Position numbers and translations under genes: made by a program | The notes under the pieces: model-generated | Told to the model about the DNA's origin: nothing | The model's input: only the letters and a program-made list of their open reading frames with translations | Database searches by the model: none | Origin: an uncultured Bacteroidia bacterium | GTDB lineage: Bacteria > Bacteroidota > Bacteroidia > Bacteroidales > UBA932 | Direction: 5' to 3' | Assembly: GCA_902790635.1 (NCBI GenBank) | Contig: CADASN010000014.1 | Span: forward strand, 1 to 64,000 | DNA: 64,000 nucleotides | Shown: positions 7,450-16,100 of the stretch, one piece after another | Layout of the letters: each line of letters starts with the position of its first letter | How positions within the stretch are numbered: position 1 is the stretch's first letter

Positions 7450-9276
7450 TTCATCGCGATTGCAAGTCAGGGTGCGGCCATCCTCACATTTGAGTTCTGC
7501 TACCTGGATGAAGGTGGTGTTGGGGGAAAGGCCGTCGGCGCGGGGACCGGGGCGCTGCCCGGGCGCAAGCTTCGGCCGGGAGAGGTGGCAGAAATAGTAG
7601 ATGTAGGCATGATCGCCGCGGACGACGACATCGCAGTGATTGGCGGAGACGTCGTCGTAGGGCCCTTTGCCCGGCGTCTGCAGCAGATTGCCCGGCTGGC
7701 GCGTCCAATGCTCGGCATCGTCGCTGCGGAACACCGCGAAGCCCTTCCATTCATCGCAGATCAGCCACCAGCTTCCTTTCCAGAAGAAGGCCTTGGGACC
7801 TTCGCAGGCTTCGATGTCCGGCAGCAGGCCGTGGTCCTCCCAATTGTAGAGATCCCGGCTGTCGGCCCAGGCGATGCGCTTGCCGCTCGGCTCGTCGTTG
7901 TACCACATCCGCCAGGTCCCGTCCGGAAGCCGGGCCACGCCGGCATCGATCACCTTCTCGGTAATCAGGTCGAGAACTTTCTGGAACTTCCAGTGGATGA
8001 GGTCGTTGGATGTCAGGTGAACGATGTGACGCGGATGCCCCCAGTCGGAGAAAATGCCGGGGACGTAGGTCAGGTACATGTGGTATTCCTTGCCGTCGTC
8101 CACGACGGCCGGGGCCCAATAGGTCGGCTGGGCGTCGGGGCGGTAGCCGATCACAGCATCCTGCAGATACTCCCAGTGGGCCAGGTCGTCGGAGACGGCG
8201 ATCCCGATGGGGGAGCCGTGTACCCATTCCGCCCCGCGGCCGCCCTGAAGGTCTGCGCGGCGGGAGGTGTAGAACATATACCATTGCCCGGTCTCCCGGT
8301 TCTGCACGATTTCCGGGTCGGTCGGCCCGCCGTGGACCGGATCGGTATAGAGCGGCTTGGGCGCTGCCCCGCGGTAGTGCTCCAGCAGATTCTCCAGGAC
8401 GGCATCATCCACCTGGAAGGCCGTGCCGTGGCGGATGCCTTTCGGCAGGCTCAGCAGGTCTGCAGGCACCTCGGACCAGGTCTGGCCGTGGTCCGTGCTG
8501 CGCACCGCACCGTAGCGTCCTTCGCGGTAGCGGTCGAAATAGACGACCAGCGAGCCGTCCTCCAGGAAGAGGGGAGAGGGCCCTTCGGCCCAATATTCCC
8601 CGTGGATGGGGGCGGATACCCGGGTGGAGAAGCCGCGCTGCATGCTGCGGCTGCGCGTGACGCGCAGGTTTTTCTCCGCCGGGGCGGAATTCTCGTTCTT
8701 GACGACCATCAGCAACTCCCGGGTCTGCGGATCCCGCACGACGGCCGCGTCGATGGCGCTGAAGCCCGGATCGAAGTACAGGCGCGTGGGGGTGAAAGTC
8801 TTGAAATCCTTCGTGGTGGTGCAGTAGATCCGGTGGTTGAGGCCTTTCTCGGACTCGGAAGTGGCCACCTCGCCGTGCCGTCCGGGGATGGTGGTGGCCC
8901 ACAGGATCCAGAATGTCCGGGAGGGGGCATCGTAGAACAGCTCCGGTGCCCAGCAGTTGTGCGCTTCCGGCTCGTGCATCATCACGGGGATGGCCTGCTG
9001 CTCCGACCAGTGGATGAGGTCGGGCGAGGAGGCGTAGCCGATGATGCGGTCGGTCCAGCTGGAAGTCCAGACGAGGTGGAAGGTGCCGTCGGGCCCCTGG
9101 CAGATGCTGGGGTCGCGCATGAGCTTGTCATCGCCGATCTGCGGTACGAGCAGGGAGGCCCCTTCCGCCAGCGGTGTCCAGTTGTAGCCGTCGCGGCTGT
9201 AGGCCAGGTGCAGGCCGTCGGCCTGGCCGACAAAATAGGAAAACAGGTAGGAAACGAGGAGTGCTAACGCTTGCAT
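7432..9276 (-). CDS. Secreted protein with two GH43-like propellers
   Basis: The 614 residues hold two consecutive five-bladed beta-propellers after a hydrophobic N-terminus (about 1-18). Each has a full GH43-type acidic triad. The first is Asp55 (MRDPS), Asp176 (SAIDAAVV) and Glu231 (WAEGPS). The second is Asp320 (PTDPEI), Asp444 (VIDAGVA) and Glu492 (ACEGPKAF). Repeats such as SSPDLIHW and SNDLIHWK support two copies of the same fold. Substrates cannot be read from the sequence; pectin side-chain arabinose, galactose or related sugars are likely from context. It lies 7 bp downstream of a GH28 gene and is probably cotranscribed with it. Confidence 0.75.
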   Translation of the reverse strand: MQALALLVSYLFSYFVGQADGLHLAYSRDGYNWTPLAEGASLLVPQIGDDKLMRDPSICQGPDGTFHLVWTSSWTDRIIGYASSPDLIHWSEQQAIPVMMHEPEAHNCWAPELFYDAPSRTFWILWATTIPGRHGEVATSESEKGLNHRIYCTTTKDFKTFTPTRLYFDPGFSAIDAAVVRDPQTRELLMVVKNENSAPAEKNLRVTRSRSMQRGFSTRVSAPIHGEYWAEGPSPLFLEDGSLVVYFDRYREGRYGAVRSTDHGQTWSEVPADLLSLPKGIRHGTAFQVDDAVLENLLEHYRGAAPKPLYTDPVHGGPTDPEIVQNRETGQWYMFYTSRRADLQGGRGAEWVHGSPIGIAVSDDLAHWEYLQDAVIGYRPDAQPTYWAPAVVDDGKEYHMYLTYVPGIFSDWGHPRHIVHLTSNDLIHWKFQKVLDLITEKVIDAGVARLPDGTWRMWYNDEPSGKRIAWADSRDLYNWEDHGLLPDIEACEGPKAFFWKGSWWLICDEWKGFAVFRSDDAEHWTRQPGNLLQTPGKGPYDDVSANHCDVVVRGDHAYIYYFCHLSRPKLAPGQRPGPRADGLSPNTTFIQVAELKCEDGRTLTCNRDEVTIIR

Positions 9277-9283
9277 AAAAACT

Positions 9284-10696
9284 TTATCTTCCGGGCGCGA
9301 AGCCGTTGATTTTCATCTCTTCCCCTTCGGGGGTAAATTCGTCCCAGGTCACGTTGCGGACGATGATGTTGCGGGTGTTCGTCACGTTGTCGATGAACTG
9401 GGTGAGCCGGCCGACGTGGACGTTTTCTACGGTCACGCCGTCGATCGGGTCACGCTCGTCGCCGCGGAACTCATAGACGGCTTCCGCCTGGCGGCAGGTG
9501 GCATTCCGGATGCCGATGTTGCGGATCTTCGTAATCTTCGTCTCGAAGGTCGGGACAATCTCGCGCCACTGGTAGAGGACGTCGGTGTCGATCTCGATGA
9601 CGCGGTTGGCCTTGTCGGCGCTCACGTTCTCCATCCAGATGTCTTCCAGCAGTCCGCCGCGGCGGTGGTTGGTCTTGATGTAAAGCATCCGGTAAACGGC
9701 GTCAGTAGACTTGCAGTCATGCATATAGACATGCTGTACGCCGCCTGCCATCTCGGAGCCGATGCCCATCAGGCAATGGCCCTGGACCACCTCGCAGTTG
9801 CGCACGACCACGTACTTCGTCGGGGTGTCGAGCCGCCAGGCGTCCTGGTTGCGGCCGGACTTGATCACTACGGCGTCGTCGCCCTGGTCGAAGACGCAGT
9901 CCTCCACGATGGCGTGCTGGGTCATTTCCAGGTCGATGCCGTCATTGTTGTGTCCGTGCGCATAGACGTGCAGGCCGTGTACCCAGGCGTCTTTGCAGAG
10001 GTAGAGGTGGATGGTCCAGAACGGACTGTCCTGGATGCGGAAATCGCTGAGCTGCACGTTGGTGCAGCGGTTGAACTGGATGAGGTGCGGACGCATGTTG
10101 GCTTCGCCCTCCTCCATCCGGCGATGCTCCACGGGGATGCCGGTGGAGCACATCGCGTAGAGCTGGCGCGTGGCCTGGATGTGCGCCTCGGGACGTGCGA
10201 ACCAGGTCTCCCAGAAGGCCATCTTCGGGTGGATGAGTCCCGGGCCGCCGATGCCGACGTTCTCGCATTCGTAGGCATAGATCAGCGGGGAATAATTCAT
10301 GCATTCCGTGCCCTCCCAGGAGGTGTGCACGGCCGGCAGGTAGAGTTTCGGGTCGTCTTCGAAGATCAGCTCGGCCCCTTCGGACAGGTACAGCAGGCAG
10401 TTGCTCTGGAAGTGGACGGGTCCCGTGAGCCAGGAGCCGGCCGGGACGACCACGCGGCCGCCGCCGGCTTTGCGGCAGGCTGCCATCGCTTTCGCGAAAG
10501 CCGCAGTCGTGGCGCCGGCATCGCCCTGCCTGGCGCCGTACTTCGTGATGGGGAAATCTTTCGCCGGGAAGGCGTACATCTGCAGCGGAGCGAATTCGAA
10601 CGGCGCCTCCGGTGCCGTGACGACCGTCCCTATCTGGGCGGACAGCCGCAAGGGCACGGCGAGAACCAGAATCAGGAAGAATAATCTTTTACTCAT
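9284..10696 (-). CDS. Glycoside hydrolase family 28 (rhamnogalacturonan/polygalacturonan hydrolase)
   Basis: A secreted right-handed beta-helix enzyme of 470 residues; the signal peptide ends near LSAQ (residue 21). The GH28 active-site elements are all present and in order: NNDGIDLE, GDDAVVIKSG, the histidine in QGHCLMGIGSE, and RMLYIKTN. It should cleave galacturonate-containing backbones in the periplasm or at the cell surface. It is the first gene of a two-gene minus-strand operon with the twin-propeller protein and has a -7 box 23 bp upstream. Endo versus exo action and the exact linkage are not resolvable. Confidence 0.85.
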   Translation of the reverse strand: MSKRLFFLILVLAVPLRLSAQIGTVVTAPEAPFEFAPLQMYAFPAKDFPITKYGARQGDAGATTAAFAKAMAACRKAGGGRVVVPAGSWLTGPVHFQSNCLLYLSEGAELIFEDDPKLYLPAVHTSWEGTECMNYSPLIYAYECENVGIGGPGLIHPKMAFWETWFARPEAHIQATRQLYAMCSTGIPVEHRRMEEGEANMRPHLIQFNRCTNVQLSDFRIQDSPFWTIHLYLCKDAWVHGLHVYAHGHNNDGIDLEMTQHAIVEDCVFDQGDDAVVIKSGRNQDAWRLDTPTKYVVVRNCEVVQGHCLMGIGSEMAGGVQHVYMHDCKSTDAVYRMLYIKTNHRRGGLLEDIWMENVSADKANRVIEIDTDVLYQWREIVPTFETKITKIRNIGIRNATCRQAEAVYEFRGDERDPIDGVTVENVHVGRLTQFIDNVTNTRNIIVRNVTWDEFTPEGEEMKINGFAPGR

Positions 10697-10718
10697 AATC
10701 GTGAATGTGTGGCGTTCT

Positions 10719-10726
10719 CAAATATA
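10719..10726 (-). promoter_or_regulatory. -7 box of the GH28/GH43 operon
   Basis: TATATTTG on the minus strand, 23 bp before the GH28 start codon. Confidence 0.55.
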
Positions 10727-10754
10727 CGATAAAAATAGCGTACAAGCAAATCAC

Positions 10755-10784
10755 AAAAAAGGCGGTGAACCGGATCACCGCCTT
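10755..10784 (-). terminator. Rho-independent terminator of aspA
   Basis: A 10-bp perfect stem (AAGGCGGTGA/TCACCGCCTT) with a 6-nt loop is followed on the minus strand by a run of T, just after the aspA stop. Confidence 0.85.
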
Positions 10785-10805
10785 GGGAAAGAACTTCGGA
10801 TGGAA

Positions 10806-12218
10806 CTATTTCAGGAGTTCGTGCGCGCCGAGCATTGCGGCCGGGTCGAGGGCCTCGTCGAGCTTCTCCTGGGTCATGAGTCCCTCCTCGAGCACGAGGT
10901 CGTATACGCTGCGGCCGGTCGCCAGGGCCTTTTTGGCCACTTTCGTGCTGGCCTTGTAGCCGATGTAGGGGTTGAGGGCGGTCACGATGCCGATGGAGTT
11001 CTTGACCATCTCGTAGCAGTGCTCCTTGTTGACGGTGATGCCTTCGATGCACTTGGTGCGCAGGGTCTCGATCACGTTGCACAGCCAGGTCACGCTCTCC
11101 AGGACGGATTCGCAGATGACCGGCTCCATCACGTTGAGCTGCAGCTGGCCGGCTTCGGCGGCGAAGGCCACGGTGGTGTCGTTGCCGATCACCTTGAAGC
11201 AGACCTGGTTGGTAAGCTCGGGGATGACGGGATTGACCTTGCCGGGCATGATGGACGAACCGGGGGCCATCGGCGGCAGGTTGATCTCATGCAGGCCGCA
11301 GCGCGGGCCGGAAGCCATCAGACGCAGGTCGTTGCAGATCTTGGAGAGCTTGATGGCGAGCCGCTTGAGGGCGGCGGAATAGCTGACATATGCGCCCGTA
11401 TCCGGGGTGGCTTCCACGAGGTCCTCGGCCTTGGTCAAGGCGTCTCCGCAAAGCTCGGACATCCGGCGGGTGCAGAGTTCGGCGAAGCCCGGCACGGCGT
11501 TGAGGCCGGTGCCGATGGCGGTGCCGCCCATGTTGATCTCCCGCAGCAGCACGGCGTTGCGCTCGAGGTTGGAGATTTCCTCTTCGAGGTTGGTGGCGAA
11601 GGCGTTGAATTCCTGCCCGGCCGTCATCGGGACGGCGTCCTGCAGCTGCGTGCGGCCCATCTTGATGTAGTCCTTGAATTCCACGCCCTTGGCGCGGAAA
11701 GCGGCGATCAGGCCGCCCAGGCGGCTGACCAGCTTCTTGTTCATGCGGACGAAAGTATAGCGGAACGCGGTCGGATAGGCGTCGTTGGTGGACTGGGCGC
11801 AGTTGACGTGGTCGTTGGGGGAGCAGAACTGGTATTCGCCCTTCTTGTGGCCCAGCAGTTCGAGGGCGCGGTTGGCGATCACCTCGTTGGCGTTCATGTT
11901 GACGGAGGTACCGGCGCCGCCCTGCATCATGTCCACCGGGAACTGGTCGTGGAACTTGCCGGCTACGATCTCGCGGCAGGCCGCGCAGATGGCATCGGCG
12001 ATTTTCTCGTCCAGCACACCGAGTTCGGCGTTGGCCATCGCGGCGGCCATCTTGACGTAGGCGATGGAGATGATGTACTCGGGGTAGTCGCACATCCGCG
12101 TGGTGGAAATCTGGTAGTTGTTGAGGGCGCGCTGGGTCTGCACGCCATAGTAAGCGTCAGCGGGTACCTGAAGCTCGCCGAGCAGGTCGCTTTCGACCCT
12201 GAATTTCTTTGCAGTCAT
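10806..12218 (-). CDS. aspA: Aspartate ammonia-lyase
   Basis: A 470-residue cytoplasmic enzyme converting L-aspartate to fumarate and ammonia. It is full length, with the fumarase/aspartase superfamily SS-loop GSSIMPGKVNP and substrate-binding segments GGAGTSVNMNANEV and MGRTQLQDAVP. The start at 12218 (MTAKKFRVESDLLGE) is chosen over an upstream in-frame codon at 12263 because the protein family begins here and a -7 box lies 43 bp upstream. In Bacteroidetes the fumarate often feeds reductive succinate formation. It is monocistronic with its own terminator and seems only incidentally placed among the pectin genes. Confidence 0.93.
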   Translation of the reverse strand: MTAKKFRVESDLLGELQVPADAYYGVQTQRALNNYQISTTRMCDYPEYIISIAYVKMAAAMANAELGVLDEKIADAICAACREIVAGKFHDQFPVDMMQGGAGTSVNMNANEVIANRALELLGHKKGEYQFCSPNDHVNCAQSTNDAYPTAFRYTFVRMNKKLVSRLGGLIAAFRAKGVEFKDYIKMGRTQLQDAVPMTAGQEFNAFATNLEEEISNLERNAVLLREINMGGTAIGTGLNAVPGFAELCTRRMSELCGDALTKAEDLVEATPDTGAYVSYSAALKRLAIKLSKICNDLRLMASGPRCGLHEINLPPMAPGSSIMPGKVNPVIPELTNQVCFKVIGNDTTVAFAAEAGQLQLNVMEPVICESVLESVTWLCNVIETLRTKCIEGITVNKEHCYEMVKNSIGIVTALNPYIGYKASTKVAKKALATGRSVYDLVLEEGLMTQEKLDEALDPAAMLGAHELLK

Positions 12219-12260
12219 GTTTTGGTATGAAAAATTAGGTTTAGTGTCTTTTTGGGTGAA

Positions 12261-12268
12261 CAAAAGTA
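12261..12268 (-). promoter_or_regulatory. -7 box of aspA
   Basis: TACTTTTG on the minus strand, 43 bp before the chosen start; it overlaps the longer alternative reading frame, which argues against the upstream start. Confidence 0.5.
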
Positions 12269-12300
12269 GCGTGTTCTTCCCGAAAAACCAAAAAAATGCT

Positions 12301-12308
12301 TATCTTTG
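12301..12308 (+). promoter_or_regulatory. -7 box of the GH28/GH88 operon
   Basis: TATCTTTG, an exact TAnnTTTG match, 53 bp before the ATG at 12361. Confidence 0.6.
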
Positions 12309-12360
12309 ATACCGATACCCTGATGACCAATTATTGAGATAGATTAACCAATTGTTTATA

Positions 12361-13629
12361 ATGAAAAAGATTCTCTCCACCCTCGCCGGCCTTGCGATCG
12401 CCGGCCTGACCGTCTTTGCCGCCAATGTCTGGCCTGACGGGACCAAGATGGACAAATGGTTCACATCCGCACCCGCCAAACTGAGCGGCCCGGAGGCTGT
12501 CCGTTATGTGATCACGGACTACGGCGTCGTGCGCGACAGCACGCTGCTGCAGACCGAGGCCATCCAGAAAGTCATCGACCTGGCTGCCGGGAACGGCGGC
12601 GGCACCGTCGTCATCCCGCAGGGTACCTTCCTGACCAGCTCGCTCTTCTTCAAGTCCAAGACGCACCTCTATCTCGAGAAAGGCGCCGTGCTCAAGGGCA
12701 GTGATGACGTGTCCGACTACGCGGTCGTGCCCGTGCACATCGAGGGTGTGATCCAGCCGTATATCGCCGCCCTGGTCAATGCCTACGAGTGCGACGGCTT
12801 CTCCGTCCGCGGCGAAGGCGTGATCGACGGCAACGGCCTGCGCTACTGGCGCGATTTCTGGACCCGCCGCCGGGTCAATCCCCGCTGCACCAACCTGGAG
12901 GCCCTGCGCCCGCGCCTGTTCTACGCCGCCAACAGCAAGAACGTGCTGCTGGAAGGCGTGACCCTGCGCAACCCGGGCTTCTGGACCACCCATTTCTACA
13001 AATGCGACTTCGTGCGCGTCAAGGACATCGTGATCTTCGCTCCGCAGAAGCCGGTTCCGGCCCCGTCCTCCGACGGCGTGGACGTGGACGGCTGCAACAA
13101 TTTCCACATCACCGGCTGCCGCTTCCAGAACAGCGACGACCTGATCGCCATCAAGGGCGGCAAGGGCCCCTGGGCGGACCAGGATCCCGACAATGCCACC
13201 AACAGCAACATCCTCGTGGAGAACTGCTGGTTCGGCCCGGGCTCCGCGATGGTGACCTTCGGCAGCGAGTGCGTGGGCGGTCACAACGTCATCCTGCGCA
13301 ACTGCGAGGGCGCCGGCGCTTCCCGCGTGCTCTGGCTCAAGATGCGTCCCGACACCCCGCAGAACTATGAGTACATCCTGGTGGAGAACATCACCGGCAC
13401 GGTGGGCAACTTCATCTACGTGCATCCCTGGACCCAGTTCTTCGACCTGAAGGGCCGCGAGGACATCCCGAAGTCCTATGGATCCCACATCCTGATGCGC
13501 AACTGCGACGTGATCTGCACCCGCAAGCCCTACGATATCGTCGAGAAGCCCGAGGAGTTCGAGCTCAGCGACATCGTCTATGAGAACATCAAGATCGACG
13601 ACCGTTCCCAGCAGCAACCCGGCAGATAA
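12361..13629 (+). CDS. Glycoside hydrolase family 28 protein, atypical active site
   Basis: A secreted parallel beta-helix protein of 422 residues; the signal peptide ends around residue 20 (LTVFAAN). GH28 landmarks are SSDGVDVDGC, NSDDLIAIKGG and RVLWLKMRP. The catalytic histidine segment expected between them reads FGPGSAMVTFGSE and has no His. This GH28 branch therefore differs from its neighbour at 9284 and may act on another galacturonoside or be impaired. The ATG at 12361 is used rather than a TTG at 12352. The stop TAA shares its last base with the next ATG, so translation of the two genes is probably coupled. Confidence 0.78.
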   Translation: MKKILSTLAGLAIAGLTVFAANVWPDGTKMDKWFTSAPAKLSGPEAVRYVITDYGVVRDSTLLQTEAIQKVIDLAAGNGGGTVVIPQGTFLTSSLFFKSKTHLYLEKGAVLKGSDDVSDYAVVPVHIEGVIQPYIAALVNAYECDGFSVRGEGVIDGNGLRYWRDFWTRRRVNPRCTNLEALRPRLFYAANSKNVLLEGVTLRNPGFWTTHFYKCDFVRVKDIVIFAPQKPVPAPSSDGVDVDGCNNFHITGCRFQNSDDLIAIKGGKGPWADQDPDNATNSNILVENCWFGPGSAMVTFGSECVGGHNVILRNCEGAGASRVLWLKMRPDTPQNYEYILVENITGTVGNFIYVHPWTQFFDLKGREDIPKSYGSHILMRNCDVICTRKPYDIVEKPEEFELSDIVYENIKIDDRSQQQPGR

Positions 13630-16055
13630 TGAGAAGGGCGGTTCTGACGGCGCTGGGCAGCCTGTGCTGCCTCTTCGCGCTCCAAGCGGCTGCTCCGAAG
13701 CAGAAGATGGCGAAGTTCATCCAGAAGGAGATGGACTTCGCCGTCCTGCAGTCTATGCGGATGTATGAGTCCGTCAAGGACCTGGACGGCCGCCTGGTCA
13801 ATACGGTGAAAAACGGAGTCCTGGAGACCTGCGACTCCAAAAACTGGGTGGCGGGCTTTTTCCCCGGTACCTTGTGGTATCTCTATGAATATACGGGCGA
13901 TCCGGCCATCCTGGATGCCGCTGGACGGATGACGGAGCGGATGGCTCCGGAGCAGTACAACCGGGACAACCACGACGTCGGATTCATGATCTACTGCAGC
14001 TACGGCAACGGCTGGCGCCTGACCGGCCGGGACGACTACCGGCAGGTGATCGTCAATGCCGGCAACTCCCTGTCCACGCGTTTCAGCCCGGCGGTCGGCT
14101 GCACCCGCTCCTGGAATCCGCAGCCCTGGAAACACCGGGATTTCATCGTCATCGTGGACAATATGATGAACCTGGAGCTGCTCACGGTGACCTCGGCCCT
14201 GACCGGTGACGGGAAATTCATGGACATGGCCCGTACGCATGCCAACACAACCATCCGCAACCACTACCGCCCGGACTACAGTTCCTTCCACGTCGTCAAT
14301 TACGACGAGGGGACGGGGGAGATCCTGAGCAAGGAGACCGAGCAGGGCTACCAGGATGGCTCCGCCTGGTCCCGCGGACAGGCCTGGGGCCTGTACGGCT
14401 TCACGATGATGTACCGCCAGACCCGCGATCCACGCTACCTGGAGCAGGCCGTGAACATCGGCAAGTTCCTGATGAACCACCCGGCCCTGCCCAAGGACAA
14501 GATCCCGTACTGGGACCTGGACGTGCCCGTGGAGAAAGATACGCCCCGCGACGCATCCTCGGCCTGTATCATGGCGTCCGCGCTCATCGAGCTGTCCACT
14601 TTCGTAGAGGATCCTGTCCTCTCGCAGCAGTTCCTGACGCTTGCGGAACAGCAGCTGACCTCGCTCTCCAAGGCGCCTTACAAGGCGAAGCCGGGGGAGA
14701 ATGCCAATTTCATCCTGATGCACTCGACAGCCAACAAGCCGGCGAATACCTTCGACAAGCCGCTGGTCTATGCGGATTACTACTACGTCGAAGCCCTGCT
14801 GCGCTACAAGCGCCTGCTGGAGGGCCGTCCCGTCGTGGACGTCCGCACGGTGGTCTCGGACCAGGCGGACCGGGAGCTCTGGATCGGCACCCTGGACCGC
14901 ATCGCCCGCCCGGTGCTGACGCACCTGGCCGCGGGTACGCTGAAGCAGAACCTGCCGTTCGAATCCCTTTCTGATGATCCGCACCGCAAGGAAGTGTCGC
15001 GCCTGGAGGCTTTCGGCCGCACGGTGTGCGGCATCGCTCCCTGGCTGGAGCTCGGCCCGGACGACACGCCCGAAGGATGCCTGCGTGCCGAGTTTATTGA
15101 CTTGACAATCAAGGCCTTATCGAATGCCGCCGATCCGGCTTGCCCGGACCGGCTGGTTTTCGACGGCAGCCATGGCGGGCAGGCCCTCGTGGATGCCGCT
15201 TTCCTGGCGCAGGGACTCCTGCGCGCCCCGACGCAGCTCTGGGGCCGACTGGGCCCGAAAGCGCAGGCAGACCTCGTTGCCGCGCTGAAGTCCTCGCGCG
15301 AGATCAAGCCCGGCGAGTCCAACTGGCTGCTGTTCGCCTCGATCGTCGAGGCGGCGCTGCTGGAATTCACCGGCAGCTGCGAGATGGACCGCCTCCTGTA
15401 CGGCATACGCCGTTTCCTCTTCGACCAGTGGTACAAGGGGGACGCCTGGTACGGCGACGGCGAGGAGTTCCACTTCGATTATTACAATTCGCTGGTTATC
15501 CAGCCGATGCTGACGGATGTGCTGCGGGTGCTGCAGGGCCGGGATGTCCCGGAGAGCCGGTACCTGCCGCAGCAGCTCCTGCGCGAAGCGCGCTACGCCG
15601 CCCAGCTGGAGCGCCTCATTTCCCCGGAGGGGACCTATCCTGCCGTCGGCCGCTCCATCACCTACCGCTTCGGATCCTTCCACGCCCTCGCGCACGCCGC
15701 CCTGCTGGGCATCCTCCCGGAGGAGCTGCCCGCCGCGCAGGTGCGTTCCGCGCTGACCGCCGTGATCCGGCGCCAGCTCGCGACCCCCGGCAACTTCGAC
15801 CGCGACGGCTGGCTGACGGTCGGGTTCTCCGGACACCAGCTCCACATGTCCGAGCCTTACATCAATACGGGCAGCGAGTACCTTTGCTGCGCCGTCTTCC
15901 TGCCGCTCGGCCTGCCCGCGGACGACCCGTTCTGGGCGGCTCCGGCCCGGGAGTGGTCGCAGCTCAGGGCCTGGAAGGGGATCGATATCGGCGCCGACCA
16001 TGCCCTGCATGACCTGCGTGCCGTCCCCATGCGCGACAGTTTGCAGAAGAACTGA
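13629..16055 (+). CDS. GH88 unsaturated uronyl hydrolase fused to DUF2264
   Basis: An 808-residue two-domain protein with a signal peptide (about 1-22). Residues 30-400 are a GH88 alpha/alpha barrel, which hydrates and releases the unsaturated uronic acid left by polysaccharide lyases; candidate acidic residues lie in DNHDVGFM and FIVIVDNMMN. Residues 415-800 match DUF2264, another alpha/alpha-toroid family (WLELGPDD; GDAWYGDGEEFHFDYYNS; VGFSGHQLHMSEPYINTGS). As I recall, DUF2264 members have been assigned beta-glucuronidase activity (GH154), so one protein may remove both unsaturated and saturated uronates. It overlaps the GH28 gene by one base. Confidence 0.8.
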   Translation: MRRAVLTALGSLCCLFALQAAAPKQKMAKFIQKEMDFAVLQSMRMYESVKDLDGRLVNTVKNGVLETCDSKNWVAGFFPGTLWYLYEYTGDPAILDAAGRMTERMAPEQYNRDNHDVGFMIYCSYGNGWRLTGRDDYRQVIVNAGNSLSTRFSPAVGCTRSWNPQPWKHRDFIVIVDNMMNLELLTVTSALTGDGKFMDMARTHANTTIRNHYRPDYSSFHVVNYDEGTGEILSKETEQGYQDGSAWSRGQAWGLYGFTMMYRQTRDPRYLEQAVNIGKFLMNHPALPKDKIPYWDLDVPVEKDTPRDASSACIMASALIELSTFVEDPVLSQQFLTLAEQQLTSLSKAPYKAKPGENANFILMHSTANKPANTFDKPLVYADYYYVEALLRYKRLLEGRPVVDVRTVVSDQADRELWIGTLDRIARPVLTHLAAGTLKQNLPFESLSDDPHRKEVSRLEAFGRTVCGIAPWLELGPDDTPEGCLRAEFIDLTIKALSNAADPACPDRLVFDGSHGGQALVDAAFLAQGLLRAPTQLWGRLGPKAQADLVAALKSSREIKPGESNWLLFASIVEAALLEFTGSCEMDRLLYGIRRFLFDQWYKGDAWYGDGEEFHFDYYNSLVIQPMLTDVLRVLQGRDVPESRYLPQQLLREARYAAQLERLISPEGTYPAVGRSITYRFGSFHALAHAALLGILPEELPAAQVRSALTAVIRRQLATPGNFDRDGWLTVGFSGHQLHMSEPYINTGSEYLCCAVFLPLGLPADDPFWAAPAREWSQLRAWKGIDIGADHALHDLRAVPMRDSLQKN

Positions 16056-16063
16056 GAATTTAG

Positions 16064-16071
16064 TATATTTG
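16064..16071 (+). promoter_or_regulatory. -7 box of the sugar-acid operon
   Basis: TATATTTG lies 8 bp after the GH88 stop and 29 bp before the kinase ATG, so the six-gene operon has its own promoter. Confidence 0.65.
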
Positions 16072-16100
16072 TAAAATTTAATTTTAGACAACTAACCCAT

